DNA from: Mucilaginibacter aurantiaciroseus
GTDB lineage: Bacteria > Bacteroidota > Bacteroidia > Sphingobacteriales > Sphingobacteriaceae
DNA length: 64,000 nt
Reading direction: 5' to 3'
Assembly (NCBI RefSeq): GCF_024055595.1
Contig: NZ_JAMXOF010000001.1
Span: 1,054,001 to 1,118,000 of the forward strand
The stretch's first letter is position 1. Each line of letters opens with the position of its first letter. Below the pieces are notes generated by a model. The model saw nothing but the letters and a program-made list of their open reading frames with translations, was not told the origin of the DNA and did not search any database. Shown in pieces: positions 16,848 to 25,188 of this stretch. The translations under genes and the position numbers were made by a program.

Positions 16848-18304
16848 TCGGTTGAGTACGACGGGCAAGGGAAGTGGGGATCCTCAAGGCAATTGGAGCA
16901 CGCCGCAACTCGCTTATAGCGCAATTTATGGGCGAGTCGTTATTAATGGCATTTATAGCGCTCGCTACATCACTGGTGTTGATAATTGTGTTGATGCCTT
17001 TTTTCAGGAACCTTATTGGCATCAGCTTAAGTATCCCTTACAGCAACTTATGGGCTTGGTTAACAGCACTTGGCGTAACAGTTGTAACCGGTTTGTTTGC
17101 AGGCAGCTACCCGGCATTGTTTTTATCGTTGTTTAACCCCGTAAAGGTATTAAAGGGGCAGTTTGCCAGTACTAAAACTACCATTAGGCCACGCCAGGTA
17201 TTGGTAGTTTTACAATTCACTTTTGCCATATGCCTTGTCGTATCCAGTATTTTTGTTTACAGGCAAATCAATTACATTAAAGGTTTGCCAATTGGCTACA
17301 ATCGCAGCGGCCTTATCGAATTACCGATAGACGGTCCTATGTACGATAAGTTTGAAAGCTTTAGGCAGAATGCCATCAGCGTGGGAGCAATTACAGATGC
17401 CGCCAGTATCTCAGAACCCATTACAACCTTAACCAACGCCACATGGAAAAATAAATGGCCGGGCCAATTGCCTGGAGAAGACAAAATCCCGATTGATTGT
17501 ATTGCGGTTACTTACCACATGCTAAATACCTACCAGATAAAGATAATACAAGGCCGCGATTTTGCTATTGATCGCCCGTCAGACTCTACCGCGGTTGTGT
17601 TGAACGAAGCTGCCGTAAAGCTGATGCACTTAAAAGACCCGATTGGGCAAAAATTAACTTGGATGAATGCCGAGCGTACCGTTATAGGTGTGGTTAAAAA
17701 CTTTGTTTGGGGCTCGCCCTACGAGGCTGTAAAACCTACCATTATTGGCTTTACAAAGGGTTGGATAGGTAATATAGGTTTGAGGCTTAACCCCGCAAAT
17801 TCCGTATTAAAAAACCTCGGATTACTACAGGATATTTACCACAAATACAATCCCTATTACCCGTTCGATTATAAATTTACCGACGAAAGCTTCGCCCAAA
17901 AATTCAAAAGCGAACAACAATTAGGCACCATGGCGATAATGTTTGCCTGCTTGGCTATCATCATATCATGCCTCGGTCTTTTTGGTTTGGCCTCGTTCTC
18001 GGCCGAGCGCCGAGGCAAGGAGATCAGCATCCGTAAAATATTAGGTGCAAGTACTGCCGGGCTCTGGTTAAAACTATCGCAGGAGTTTGTCAAACTGGTT
18101 TTAATATCCTTCGTAATAGGTGCGGTCATCAGCTGGTATAATATAGATCAATGGCTTAAATCATACACCTACCATACAGGCTTTAATATTTGGGTTTTTG
18201 TGGCGACGCTTTTTTCAAGCATAGCCTTGTGCCTTTTAGCCGTAAGCTGGCAAGCCATAAAAGCTGCCTGGGTTAACCCGGTTAAAAATCTGCGGAGTGA
18301 GTAG
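16838..18304 (+). pseudogene. C-terminal two-thirds of an interrupted permease
   Basis: Permease homology resumes at about 16838 in FtsX block 1. A small deletion and frameshift follow, then a long open frame from GTG 16874 (VGILKAIGARRNSLIAQFMGES) through the rest of block 1, periplasmic domain 2 (WGSPYEAVKP), block 2 (KEISIRKILGA) and NPVKNLRSE. There is no first periplasmic domain or first helix. It could be read as a 476-residue CDS, but it lacks the family N-terminus. It is closest to the permease at 8120. Likely non-functional, although the frame is otherwise intact, so decay is recent. Confidence 0.75.
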
Positions 18305-18703
18305 GTAGTTCATTAGTGTCCCGATAGCTATCGGAATAGTGATTTTCAAAGTCGTTTTAAAGTCGGAAAAAGGACGGAAAAAAGTCGTGAATTTACCAGA
18401 TTTTGAGCCGAAAGAAGAGATTTTTAACGTTCAAATTCATAAAAATGGAGGTGTCCCATTCCGTCCCATTCAGAAACGAGTGGGACACCCCTGTAAAAAT
18501 ATATTACTAATTGTATTACAGTAATTTATATATATATTAAGAAGTAAAACTTTAAATAAAAGCTATTTTAGTATTTTTGTATTTAATTGATAAACAGTAA
18601 GTTATTACCTTGTCCCGCATTGTATAATATTTAGTGGGATACCCGGTAAATATGACGGCATATCAAACTATGCAGCAATACCTAAAATCCGTAAATTCGT
18701 ACC
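18305..18703. other. Gene-free spacer with inverted repeats
   Basis: No convincing gene. A frame at 18339-18524 shows no recognisable family. The palindrome CCGATAGCTATCGG lies near 18322-18335. GGTGTCCCA (18450-18458) pairs with TGGGACACC (18481-18489), a 9-bp stem with a 22-base loop. The rest is AT-rich and should hold the recR promoter. Confidence 0.5.
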
Positions 18704-19318
18704 ATGAATTTTTCATCTAAATTGCTGGAGGATGCTGTTGCCGAATTTGCAAAACTACCGGGTGTGGGCCAAAAAACCGCGCTCCGTTTAGTGCTGCACT
18801 TGCTGAACAGGGATAAGGAAGAGGTGCATAAATTTAGTACTGCTATTAGCAAACTGCGTAACGAGATCCAGTTTTGCCAAACCTGCCATAACATCTCCGA
18901 TCAAAAAATATGCGAGATCTGCACATCCCACAAACGCGACCATAGCCTGATTTGCGTGGTAGAGGACACGCGCGACGTAATGGCTATCGAAAATACTAAT
19001 CAATACAACGGCGTATACCATGTTTTAGGCGGATTGATCTCGCCCATGGATGGCATTGGCCCGGCCGATTTGCAGGTAGATACGTTGGTAGAAAGATTAA
19101 AGGACGGTGTTGTTAAAGAGGTGATTTTTGCCCTTAGCGCGACGATGGAGGGTGATACTACCATTTTTTATTTAAATAAACGATTAAAACAATTTGCAAT
19201 AAATATCTCAACTATAGCCCGTGGCATAGCTTTTGGAGGTGAATTAGAGTACGTAGACGAAATCACATTAGGTCGTTCTATTGTGACCCGTGTACCGTAC
19301 GAAAATTCATTATCCTGA
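18704..19318 (+). CDS. recR: Recombination protein RecR
   Basis: 204 residues, the usual RecR length. RecR acts with RecO (and RecF) to load RecA on single-stranded gaps. Seen: N-terminal helix-hairpin-helix (LPGVGQKTALRLV, 18-30), a C4 zinc finger (C58, C61, C70, C73), then a Toprim domain starting ICVVEDTRDVMAIE and ending in ARGIAFGGELEYVDEITLGRS. It is followed after 6 bp by a glycosyltransferase gene, so the three genes 18704-20963 probably form one unit. Confidence 0.97.
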   Translation: MNFSSKLLEDAVAEFAKLPGVGQKTALRLVLHLLNRDKEEVHKFSTAISKLRNEIQFCQTCHNISDQKICEICTSHKRDHSLICVVEDTRDVMAIENTNQYNGVYHVLGGLISPMDGIGPADLQVDTLVERLKDGVVKEVIFALSATMEGDTTIFYLNKRLKQFAINISTIARGIAFGGELEYVDEITLGRSIVTRVPYENSLS

Positions 19319-19324
19319 TAGCTT

Positions 19325-20164
19325 ATGAAACTTTCTGTTATTGTAGTTAATTACAACGCATGCCCCTTTCTAAAACAGGGATTAGCTTCGTTAAGCAAAG
19401 CCTGTAAGTATATTGACCATGAGGTGATTGTGATTGACGATGCGTCGACAGATAAGTCTGTTTCAATGGTACAGGATGAATATACTGAAGTGCATTTAAT
19501 TCAAAATCAGCAACATTCAGGCGTGGCCAAAGCCCGCAACCAGGGTATCCAAAAAGCATCAGGAGAGTATGTTTTATTGGTCAATGCGGATACAATAAGC
19601 GGCAAAAAAACTTTGGAGCATGTAATTGAATTTATGGATGCCCACTATGATGCCGGCGGTGTTGGTGTACGTATGCTTAGTCCGCGCGGAAAGTTCCTAT
19701 CCGAGTCCCGAACAGGGTTTTCACGCCAATGGGGTGCCATGTTAAAATTAACCCGTCTTGCTAAATATTTCCCAAAATCGCGCCTTTATAAAAATGATGA
19801 CAATTGGATTGAGGATGAGGAATTTGCAACAACTGAAGTTGATGTTATAAATGGTGCGTTCATGCTTTTGCGTAAATCGTTATTGAACCAGATAGGTGGC
19901 CTTGATGAGCGTTTGGCGGCTTTTGGGCATGATATTGACCTTTCGTTCCGCATCCGCCTTGCGGGATATAGAAATTATTACTTTCCCAAAACTTATATAT
20001 TAAACTATAAAATTCAGCCGAATACTAAATTTAGCTGTGCCTATATTAAAAGTTATTATGGCGCTATGATTATATTCGCTGCGAAGTATTTACTGCACAT
20101 GCCGGAGATAAAAATACCAAGCATCCCGCAAATCTTCGTTCCGAAATATGAAATTGAAAGATAA
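19325..20164 (+). CDS. Family 2 glycosyltransferase
   Basis: 279 residues, GT-A fold. Seen: the N-terminal strand MKLSVIVVNYNA, nucleotide-binding IDDAST (37-42), a VNAD motif in the DxD position, and an acceptor-side segment with GAFMLLRKSLLNQIGGLDERLAAFGHDIDLSFRIRLAG, typical of rhamnosyltransferase-like GT2 enzymes. It probably transfers a sugar to a cell-surface glycan; the donor is not predictable. Its last 17 bases overlap the start of the SDR gene. Confidence 0.9.
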   Translation: MKLSVIVVNYNACPFLKQGLASLSKACKYIDHEVIVIDDASTDKSVSMVQDEYTEVHLIQNQQHSGVAKARNQGIQKASGEYVLLVNADTISGKKTLEHVIEFMDAHYDAGGVGVRMLSPRGKFLSESRTGFSRQWGAMLKLTRLAKYFPKSRLYKNDDNWIEDEEFATTEVDVINGAFMLLRKSLLNQIGGLDERLAAFGHDIDLSFRIRLAGYRNYYFPKTYILNYKIQPNTKFSCAYIKSYYGAMIIFAAKYLLHMPEIKIPSIPQIFVPKYEIER

Positions 20165-20963
20165 TGTTGTAATTATTACCGGTGCTTCTTCTGGAATAGG
20201 CAAAGCCCTTGCCATTGAGTTTGCCCAACGTGGCGCGAATTTGGTTTTGGCGGCCCGACAGTATGTTACCCTTTGCGGAATAGCACAACAACTTCAAACC
20301 GACTATAATATCAAAGCCATAGCCGTACAATGTGATGTTGCGGTTGAAGATGACTGTGCCGCCCTGGTTAAACAAACTTTACTAACTTTTGGAAAGATCG
20401 ATGTCCTGATAAACAATGCAGGTATTTCCATGCGTGCTCTTTTCAAAGATGTAGACCTACAGGTAATGAAAAACCTAATGGATGTTAATTTTTGGGGCAC
20501 CGTTTATTGCACAAAACATGCACTAGCAGCAATAACAAAAACACGTGGCAGTATAGTAGGGATATCATCTATAGCCGGCTACAAAGGCTTGCCCGGCCGT
20601 GCGGGATATTCGGCATCTAAGTATGCGATGAATGGTTTTTTGGATGCCTTGCGGGTGGAGAACTTACGCACAGGTGTTCATATCATGGTGGCCTGCCCTG
20701 GCTTTACCGCGTCAAATATACGCAATACCGCGCTCGATAAAAACGGCAGTCAACAAGGCGAGAGCACTCTGGAAGAAGATGAAATGATGACCGCTGAAGT
20801 AGTGGCCCGCCTAATCGCCAAAGGTATAGAAAACCGTTCACGTAGCCTCATCATGACTTTTCAGGGAAAGCTAACAGTTTTTCTGAGCAAATTTCTGCCT
20901 GCGTTTTTAGATAAACAGGTGTTTAAGGTATTCGCAAGGGAGAAGAATGCTTTGCTGAAATAG
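20148..20963 (+). CDS. SDR family NAD(P)-dependent oxidoreductase
   Basis: 271 residues, classical short-chain dehydrogenase. Seen: cofactor motif TGASSGIG (11-18), NNAG (89-92), catalytic Ser near 140-141 and YSASK (Y154, K158), then the PG motif (CPGFTASNIRN). The start overlaps the glycosyltransferase end by 17 bp, so translation is probably coupled. The C-terminal segment is hydrophobic and basic (GKLTVFLSKFLPAF), suggesting peripheral membrane attachment. The substrate is unknown. Its stop lies 2 bp from the end of the convergent channel gene. Confidence 0.92.
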   Translation: MKLKDNVVIITGASSGIGKALAIEFAQRGANLVLAARQYVTLCGIAQQLQTDYNIKAIAVQCDVAVEDDCAALVKQTLLTFGKIDVLINNAGISMRALFKDVDLQVMKNLMDVNFWGTVYCTKHALAAITKTRGSIVGISSIAGYKGLPGRAGYSASKYAMNGFLDALRVENLRTGVHIMVACPGFTASNIRNTALDKNGSQQGESTLEEDEMMTAEVVARLIAKGIENRSRSLIMTFQGKLTVFLSKFLPAFLDKQVFKVFAREKNALLK

Positions 20964-20965
20964 AA

Positions 20966-21910
20966 TTATCCAATATTATCAAACTCACTTATCTTACTCA
21001 TATCCAGTTCGATCCTTCCATCTTCATCACGGTTAAACATGGGTACAAATTTGGCGTTCCAAACCATATCCTGCGCGGTGTATGATGTGCGGGAGTGTAC
21101 CGTTTGCGAAAAAGTATCGTCAAAAGTTTTTAATAGTACCGCAAAGGTAGCCTGGCAGGTTTCAAGATCTTCATGTAAAATATCTATCAACGGACTGTTA
21201 GCATCTAATGGATGTACTACCGTCCAGTTCAGGGTGAGAAGGCTTACATACTTACGCTCCAGTTCCAGTGGAAAGAAACGTCTGACAGGTTTGCCATCTA
21301 CAAATTCGTTGTAAGAGAATATAACCTCAACATTCAGGTCTATTAATACGTTCTTGCGGATGTTAGCAAGGCGGAACATTAACCCGCGACCGTTTTCTTT
21401 GTAGGGAGAAACCAGTAAATTCACGCTATAAACGATCTTGGCTGATGGTTTAGAAAAACGCCCGTAAAGTAACCCTGTTGCCAAAGCAAAGGCCAGCAAG
21501 CCAATCATCGATTCAAACGCGGCCACGCTATTGGCCACTACACCCCGCGGACTGATATGCCCGTAACCCACCGTAGAAATCGTTTGTGCCGAAAAGAAGA
21601 AAGCGTCAAGGAAATGGCTGCTGGTGCTATTGCCCGATGCGCCATTAAGGCTATCCATGCCTATCAATACATATATTAAAGCGAATATTAAGTTAGCAAC
21701 TAAATACCCGCTCAGCACAACCACCCAAAACTTACCCCAACTCATCTTAATAAGCGTGTGGTAATTATCTGCCGTATTAAAGCGGGAGAGGCCACGGCGT
21801 TTCACGTTTACTGAGCCATCCTTATTAATAAGCGGCTGGTTTTTGATCACCGGCTGCGGGCCAAAGCCAAGGTCATTCTCGGGGTTTATTTGCTGGTTAT
21901 GTATGGCCAT
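20966..21910 (-). CDS. Inward-rectifier (Kir-type) potassium channel
   Basis: 314 residues. Two membrane helices flank a pore loop with selectivity filter TVGYG (STVGYGHISPRG). The C-terminal half is an immunoglobulin-like cytoplasmic domain as in KirBac (LVSPYKENGRGLMFRLAN...). The N-terminus is cytoplasmic with a slide-helix-like segment before helix 1 (MSWGKFWVVVLSGYLVANLIFALIYVLI). The gene is divergent from the trp leader and convergent with the SDR gene. Confidence 0.93.
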   Translation of the reverse strand: MAIHNQQINPENDLGFGPQPVIKNQPLINKDGSVNVKRRGLSRFNTADNYHTLIKMSWGKFWVVVLSGYLVANLIFALIYVLIGMDSLNGASGNSTSSHFLDAFFFSAQTISTVGYGHISPRGVVANSVAAFESMIGLLAFALATGLLYGRFSKPSAKIVYSVNLLVSPYKENGRGLMFRLANIRKNVLIDLNVEVIFSYNEFVDGKPVRRFFPLELERKYVSLLTLNWTVVHPLDANSPLIDILHEDLETCQATFAVLLKTFDDTFSQTVHSRTSYTAQDMVWNAKFVPMFNRDEDGRIELDMSKISEFDNIG

Positions 21911-21992
21911 GGGTTATTTTGCTGAACTGTGTAATCATAGTATCATTAAATCTCTTAATCAATAATTGTTCCCCGTAAAAATATCATAATGC

Positions 21993-22023
21993 TTGCTTTT
22001 AGTGAAAACAATTTCCATATTTG
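21993..22023 (+). promoter_or_regulatory. Predicted trp operon promoter
   Basis: TTG at 21993-21995 and CATATTTG at 22016-22023 fit the Bacteroidota -33/-7 pattern (TTTG, TAnnTTTG; one mismatch) with 20 bp between. Transcription would start near 22030, a few bases before the leader peptide ATG at 22033. Confidence 0.5.
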
Positions 22024-22032
22024 CTTAACAAA

Positions 22033-22086
22033 ATGAAAGCGCAAATATTAAATAACAATTGGTGGTGGCTTAACGAAAATTCGTAA
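22033..22086 (+). CDS. trpL: trp operon leader peptide
   Basis: Seventeen-codon frame MKAQILNNNWWWLNENS with three consecutive TGG codons, ending in TAA. Its position just before competing hairpins and trpD makes it a tryptophan-sensing attenuator leader. A ribosome stalled on the Trp codons would free the segment at 22087 to act as an antiterminator. Confidence 0.9.
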   Translation: MKAQILNNNWWWLNENS

Positions 22087-22153
22087 GGCAGCCTCATTTT
22101 TTGTTTTTTTTATAAAATATACAGAAGGGTTGCCACATGGTAACCCTTTTTTT
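22061..22153 (+). promoter_or_regulatory. trp attenuator (competing hairpins)
   Basis: Pause hairpin 1:2: GGCTTAACGAA (22067-22077) pairs imperfectly with TTCGTAAGGC. Antiterminator 2:3: GGCAGCC (22087-22093) pairs with GGTTGCC (22128-22134), seven pairs with one G-U. Terminator 3:4: AAGGGTTGCC (22125-22134) pairs with GGTAACCCTT (22139-22148), ten pairs with one G-U and a 4-base loop, then a T7 run. Segment 3 is shared, so the two folds exclude each other. Confidence 0.88.
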
Positions 22154-22165
22154 ATGCCCTAACAA

Positions 22166-23155
22166 ATGAAACAGATACTTAATCATTTATTCGAACATAA
22201 AACCCTTACCCGCGAGCAATCGAAAGATATCCTGAAAGATATTGCATTGGGTAAATTCAATAATTCCCAAATGGCTGCCTTTATGACGGCCTATTGTATG
22301 CGTAGCATCACCGTTAACGAGTTGGAAGGTTTCCGCGACGCGATGCTGGAACTTTGCCTGCCTATCGACTTGGAGCAGGGCGAACTGATTGACCTTTGTG
22401 GCACTGGTGGCGATGGTAAGGATACGTTCAATATCTCTACCCTGGCATCGTTTGTGGTTGCGGGAGCGGGGTATAAGGTGGCCAAACACGGTAACTACGG
22501 TGTATCATCGGGTTGTGGTTCATCAAACGTGATGGAGCATCTGGGTTATGTGTTTACCAACAATACCGATGGTCTTAAACGGAGTGTAGACAAGGCGAAT
22601 ATCTGTTTTCTGCATGCGCCGCTGTTTCACCCGGCTATGAAAACCGTGGCACCTATCCGCCGTGAATTGGGGGTTAAAACATTCTTTAATATGTTGGGCC
22701 CGCTGGTAAACCCGGCTAAGCCGCAAAACCAGATGGTTGGCGTGTTCAACCTGGAGCTGGCAAGGATCTATGCTTACCTCTACCAAAAATCGAATATAAA
22801 ATATACTATACTGAATGCTTTGGATGGCTATGATGAGATCTCGCTTACCTGCGATTTTAAAACTTTTTCAGCAGAAGGTGAAAAGATTAACAGCATTGAA
22901 AGCCTTGGCTTTGATAAACTGGCCGAAGACCAAATAACCGGCGGGCACACCGTGAGTGATTCGGCAGACATTTTTATGAATGTGCTGAATAATGAGGCTA
23001 CAATTCCACAGATCAGCGTGGTGTTAAGCAACGCGGCAATGGCTATTAAAACCATCCATCCGGAAAAAAGCTTTGCAGATTGCTTTTATGAGGCTGAAGA
23101 AGCATTGGTCAGCAAAAAAGCTTTGAACAGCTTTAAAACATTATTAGCCAACTAA
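22166..23155 (+). CDS. trpD: Anthranilate phosphoribosyltransferase
   Basis: 329 residues. Joins anthranilate and PRPP in tryptophan synthesis. Seen: GTGGDGKDTFNIS (79-91), the PRPP/diphosphate site; KHGN (107-110); and the anthranilate-side segment RRELGVKTFFNMLGPLVNPA. There is no fused TrpG domain. The first gene after the attenuator, 12 bp downstream of its T run. It is followed after 3 bp by trpF rather than trpC. Confidence 0.97.
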   Translation: MKQILNHLFEHKTLTREQSKDILKDIALGKFNNSQMAAFMTAYCMRSITVNELEGFRDAMLELCLPIDLEQGELIDLCGTGGDGKDTFNISTLASFVVAGAGYKVAKHGNYGVSSGCGSSNVMEHLGYVFTNNTDGLKRSVDKANICFLHAPLFHPAMKTVAPIRRELGVKTFFNMLGPLVNPAKPQNQMVGVFNLELARIYAYLYQKSNIKYTILNALDGYDEISLTCDFKTFSAEGEKINSIESLGFDKLAEDQITGGHTVSDSADIFMNVLNNEATIPQISVVLSNAAMAIKTIHPEKSFADCFYEAEEALVSKKALNSFKTLLAN

Positions 23156-23158
23156 GCC

Positions 23159-23779
23159 ATGAAGATCAAGGTTTGCGGATTAAAATATTCAGATAACATC
23201 AAAGCTATTGAGGCTTTAGCGCCCGATTATATGGGCTTTATCTGTTATGAAAAGTCGCCCAGGTTTATTGGCGGAATGGATGACGAAGAGTTGGTGAACA
23301 TACCTACGGATATTATCAAAGTAGGCGTTTTTGTAGATGAAGATGCCGACAGTATTAGCAAAATGATCTACAAATATAAGTTTGACGCTATACAACTTCA
23401 CGGCAGCGAAAACCCGGAGTTTTGTGATATGTACAAACACGAAGTTCAGGTAATAAAAGCATTCGGCGTAGATAATCACTTTGATTTTACCCGGTTGGAT
23501 GCTTATAAGAACAATGTGGATTATTTCCTGTTTGATACTAAAACGCCCGTGCATGGCGGTTCGGGGATGGTTTTTGATTGGGGCGTTCTTAATAAATATA
23601 AACTTGATGTACCTTTTTTTTTATCAGGCGGTTTGAGTTTGGATAACCTGGAAGAGATAAAGAAAATTAAACATCCGGCTTTTTACGGGGTGGATCTGAA
23701 CAGCAAATTCGAACTATCACCTGCATTAAAGGATATAAGTAAGTTAAAACAAGCATTTAATACGATAAATACATTATAA
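23159..23779 (+). CDS. trpF: Phosphoribosylanthranilate isomerase
   Basis: 206 residues, TIM barrel. Amadori rearrangement of phosphoribosylanthranilate. Catalytic Cys6 (KVCG) and Asp126 (LFDTKTP) are present, as is the phosphate-binding HGGSG. It stands alone and is not fused to trpC as in enterics. It begins 3 bp after trpD and ends 6 bp before trpB. Confidence 0.97.
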   Translation: MKIKVCGLKYSDNIKAIEALAPDYMGFICYEKSPRFIGGMDDEELVNIPTDIIKVGVFVDEDADSISKMIYKYKFDAIQLHGSENPEFCDMYKHEVQVIKAFGVDNHFDFTRLDAYKNNVDYFLFDTKTPVHGGSGMVFDWGVLNKYKLDVPFFLSGGLSLDNLEEIKKIKHPAFYGVDLNSKFELSPALKDISKLKQAFNTINTL

Positions 23780-23785
23780 ACAACG

Positions 23786-24967
23786 ATGAAGTACGGAGTA
23801 AACGAACAAGGCTATTACGGGGATTTTGGCGGTGCATATATACCGGAAATGTTGTACCCGAATGTGGAAATATTAAGGCAGGAATACATAAAAGTAATGA
23901 GCGACCCGGGTTTTATTGCCGAATTTAACCAGTTGCTGAAAGATTACGTTGGCCGCCCTTCGCCGCTTTACCGCGCCGACAGGTACTCTGAAAAATATGG
24001 CGCTAACATCTTTTTTAAACGCGAGGATCTGAACCACACCGGTTCGCATAAAATAAATAATGCCATTGGGCAGATATTGCTTGCGCAACGCCTTGGCAAG
24101 AAACGCATTATTGCCGAGACAGGAGCGGGCCAACATGGTGTAGCTACAGCTACTGTTTGCGCGCTTAAAGGAATTGAATGTATTGTTTACATGGGCGAAA
24201 TTGATATGGCTCGCCAGGCACCAAACGTATCCCGTATGAAGATGCTTGGCGCAAAAGTAATACCGGCAACATCTGGCAGCAAAACGCTTAAGGATGCCAC
24301 CAACGAAGCCTTGCGCGACTGGATAGGCAACCCGGTTGATACCCATTACATCATTGGCTCGGTAGTGGGCCCATACCCGTACCCGGATATGGTAGCAAGA
24401 TTTCAATCCATCATATCCGAAGAAACCAAAAAACAGCTTTTAGAGCAAACGGGTAATGAGTTACCACAATATGTAATGGCCTGTGTTGGCGGTGGCAGTA
24501 ATGCCATGGGGATGTTTTATCATTTCCTTGATGATGAAGTCGTAAAACTGGTTGCTGTTGAAGCTGCAGGTAAAGGTGTTGATAGCGGCCACTCGGCAGC
24601 TACCACATTTTTGGGTAGGGAGGGCGTGTTGCACGGCAGCCGTACCATATTAATGCAAAGTGACGACGGGCAGGTTGTAGAGCCATATTCTATTTCTGCA
24701 GGATTAGATTATCCCGGCATTGGCCCTCAACACGCCCATCTTTATAAAATAAATCGCGCCAAATATGTTAGCATTACCGATGACGAGGCATTGAACGCAG
24801 GTTTGCTTTGTTCACAAATGGAAGGAATTATCCCCGCAATTGAAACCGCGCATGCGTTGGCCTACTTAGAAAAAATGACCTTTGAGAAAAGCGACAACGT
24901 AGTGATCTGCCTATCGGGTAGGGGAGATAAGGATCTGGATACTTATATAAAGCATTTTGGTTTTTAG
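23786..24967 (+). CDS. trpB: Tryptophan synthase beta chain
   Basis: 393 residues, TrpB1 type. Condenses indole with serine using PLP. Schiff-base Lys89 lies in HTGSHKINN, catalytic Glu111 in AETGAGQHG, and the PLP phosphate loop is GGGSNAMG. The alpha subunit gene trpA, which normally follows, is absent; a permease comes next. trpE, trpG and trpC are also not in the window. Confidence 0.97.
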   Translation: MKYGVNEQGYYGDFGGAYIPEMLYPNVEILRQEYIKVMSDPGFIAEFNQLLKDYVGRPSPLYRADRYSEKYGANIFFKREDLNHTGSHKINNAIGQILLAQRLGKKRIIAETGAGQHGVATATVCALKGIECIVYMGEIDMARQAPNVSRMKMLGAKVIPATSGSKTLKDATNEALRDWIGNPVDTHYIIGSVVGPYPYPDMVARFQSIISEETKKQLLEQTGNELPQYVMACVGGGSNAMGMFYHFLDDEVVKLVAVEAAGKGVDSGHSAATTFLGREGVLHGSRTILMQSDDGQVVEPYSISAGLDYPGIGPQHAHLYKINRAKYVSITDDEALNAGLLCSQMEGIIPAIETAHALAYLEKMTFEKSDNVVICLSGRGDKDLDTYIKHFGF

Positions 24968-25047
24968 TGTTAGAGATCAGAGACCAGAGGTTGGGGATTA
25001 GTTAAGGAATAAATTTCCTAATCTCTGATCACCTCCTCTAATCTCTA
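24968..25047. terminator. GATTAG-word dyad after trpB
   Basis: Imperfect inverted repeat: arms with AGAGATCAGAG and GGGGATTAG face CCTAATCTCTGATC and CTAATCTCT. Such dyads built from GATTAG/GATCAG words recur in this window after genes and may end trpB transcription. Confidence 0.5.
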
Positions 25048-25054
25048 CCCTACA

Positions 25055-25154
25055 CTGTATCAATACCGAACACATACTGTTACACTTACGTACATAGCGT
25101 ACGCTTTTAAATCTGCATAAATATCTAATAATTAGTTGTTTAATACTTTGGTAT
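25055..25154 (+). promoter_or_regulatory. Paired-operator promoter region B
   Basis: Site 1 CTGTATC-N6-GAAC (25055-25071) and site 2 CTGTTAC-N6-GTACAT (25077-25095), again 22 bp apart. The TTTGGTAT box begins at 25147, 92 bp from site 1 and 42 bp before the ATG of the half-size permease. See region A for interpretation. Confidence 0.65.
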
Positions 25155-25188
25155 ATGTTTTAACCTATTAAAGCAAATTACCATCACA

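Noticed and set aside
16825..17136. Alternative open frame over the permease tail
   Set aside because: Only its first codons match the permease (TFNNRLST); the rest is out of frame with clear permease homology from 16874.
18339..18524. 61-codon frame before recR
   Set aside because: No recognisable family, and it spans an inverted repeat; composition alone is not enough.
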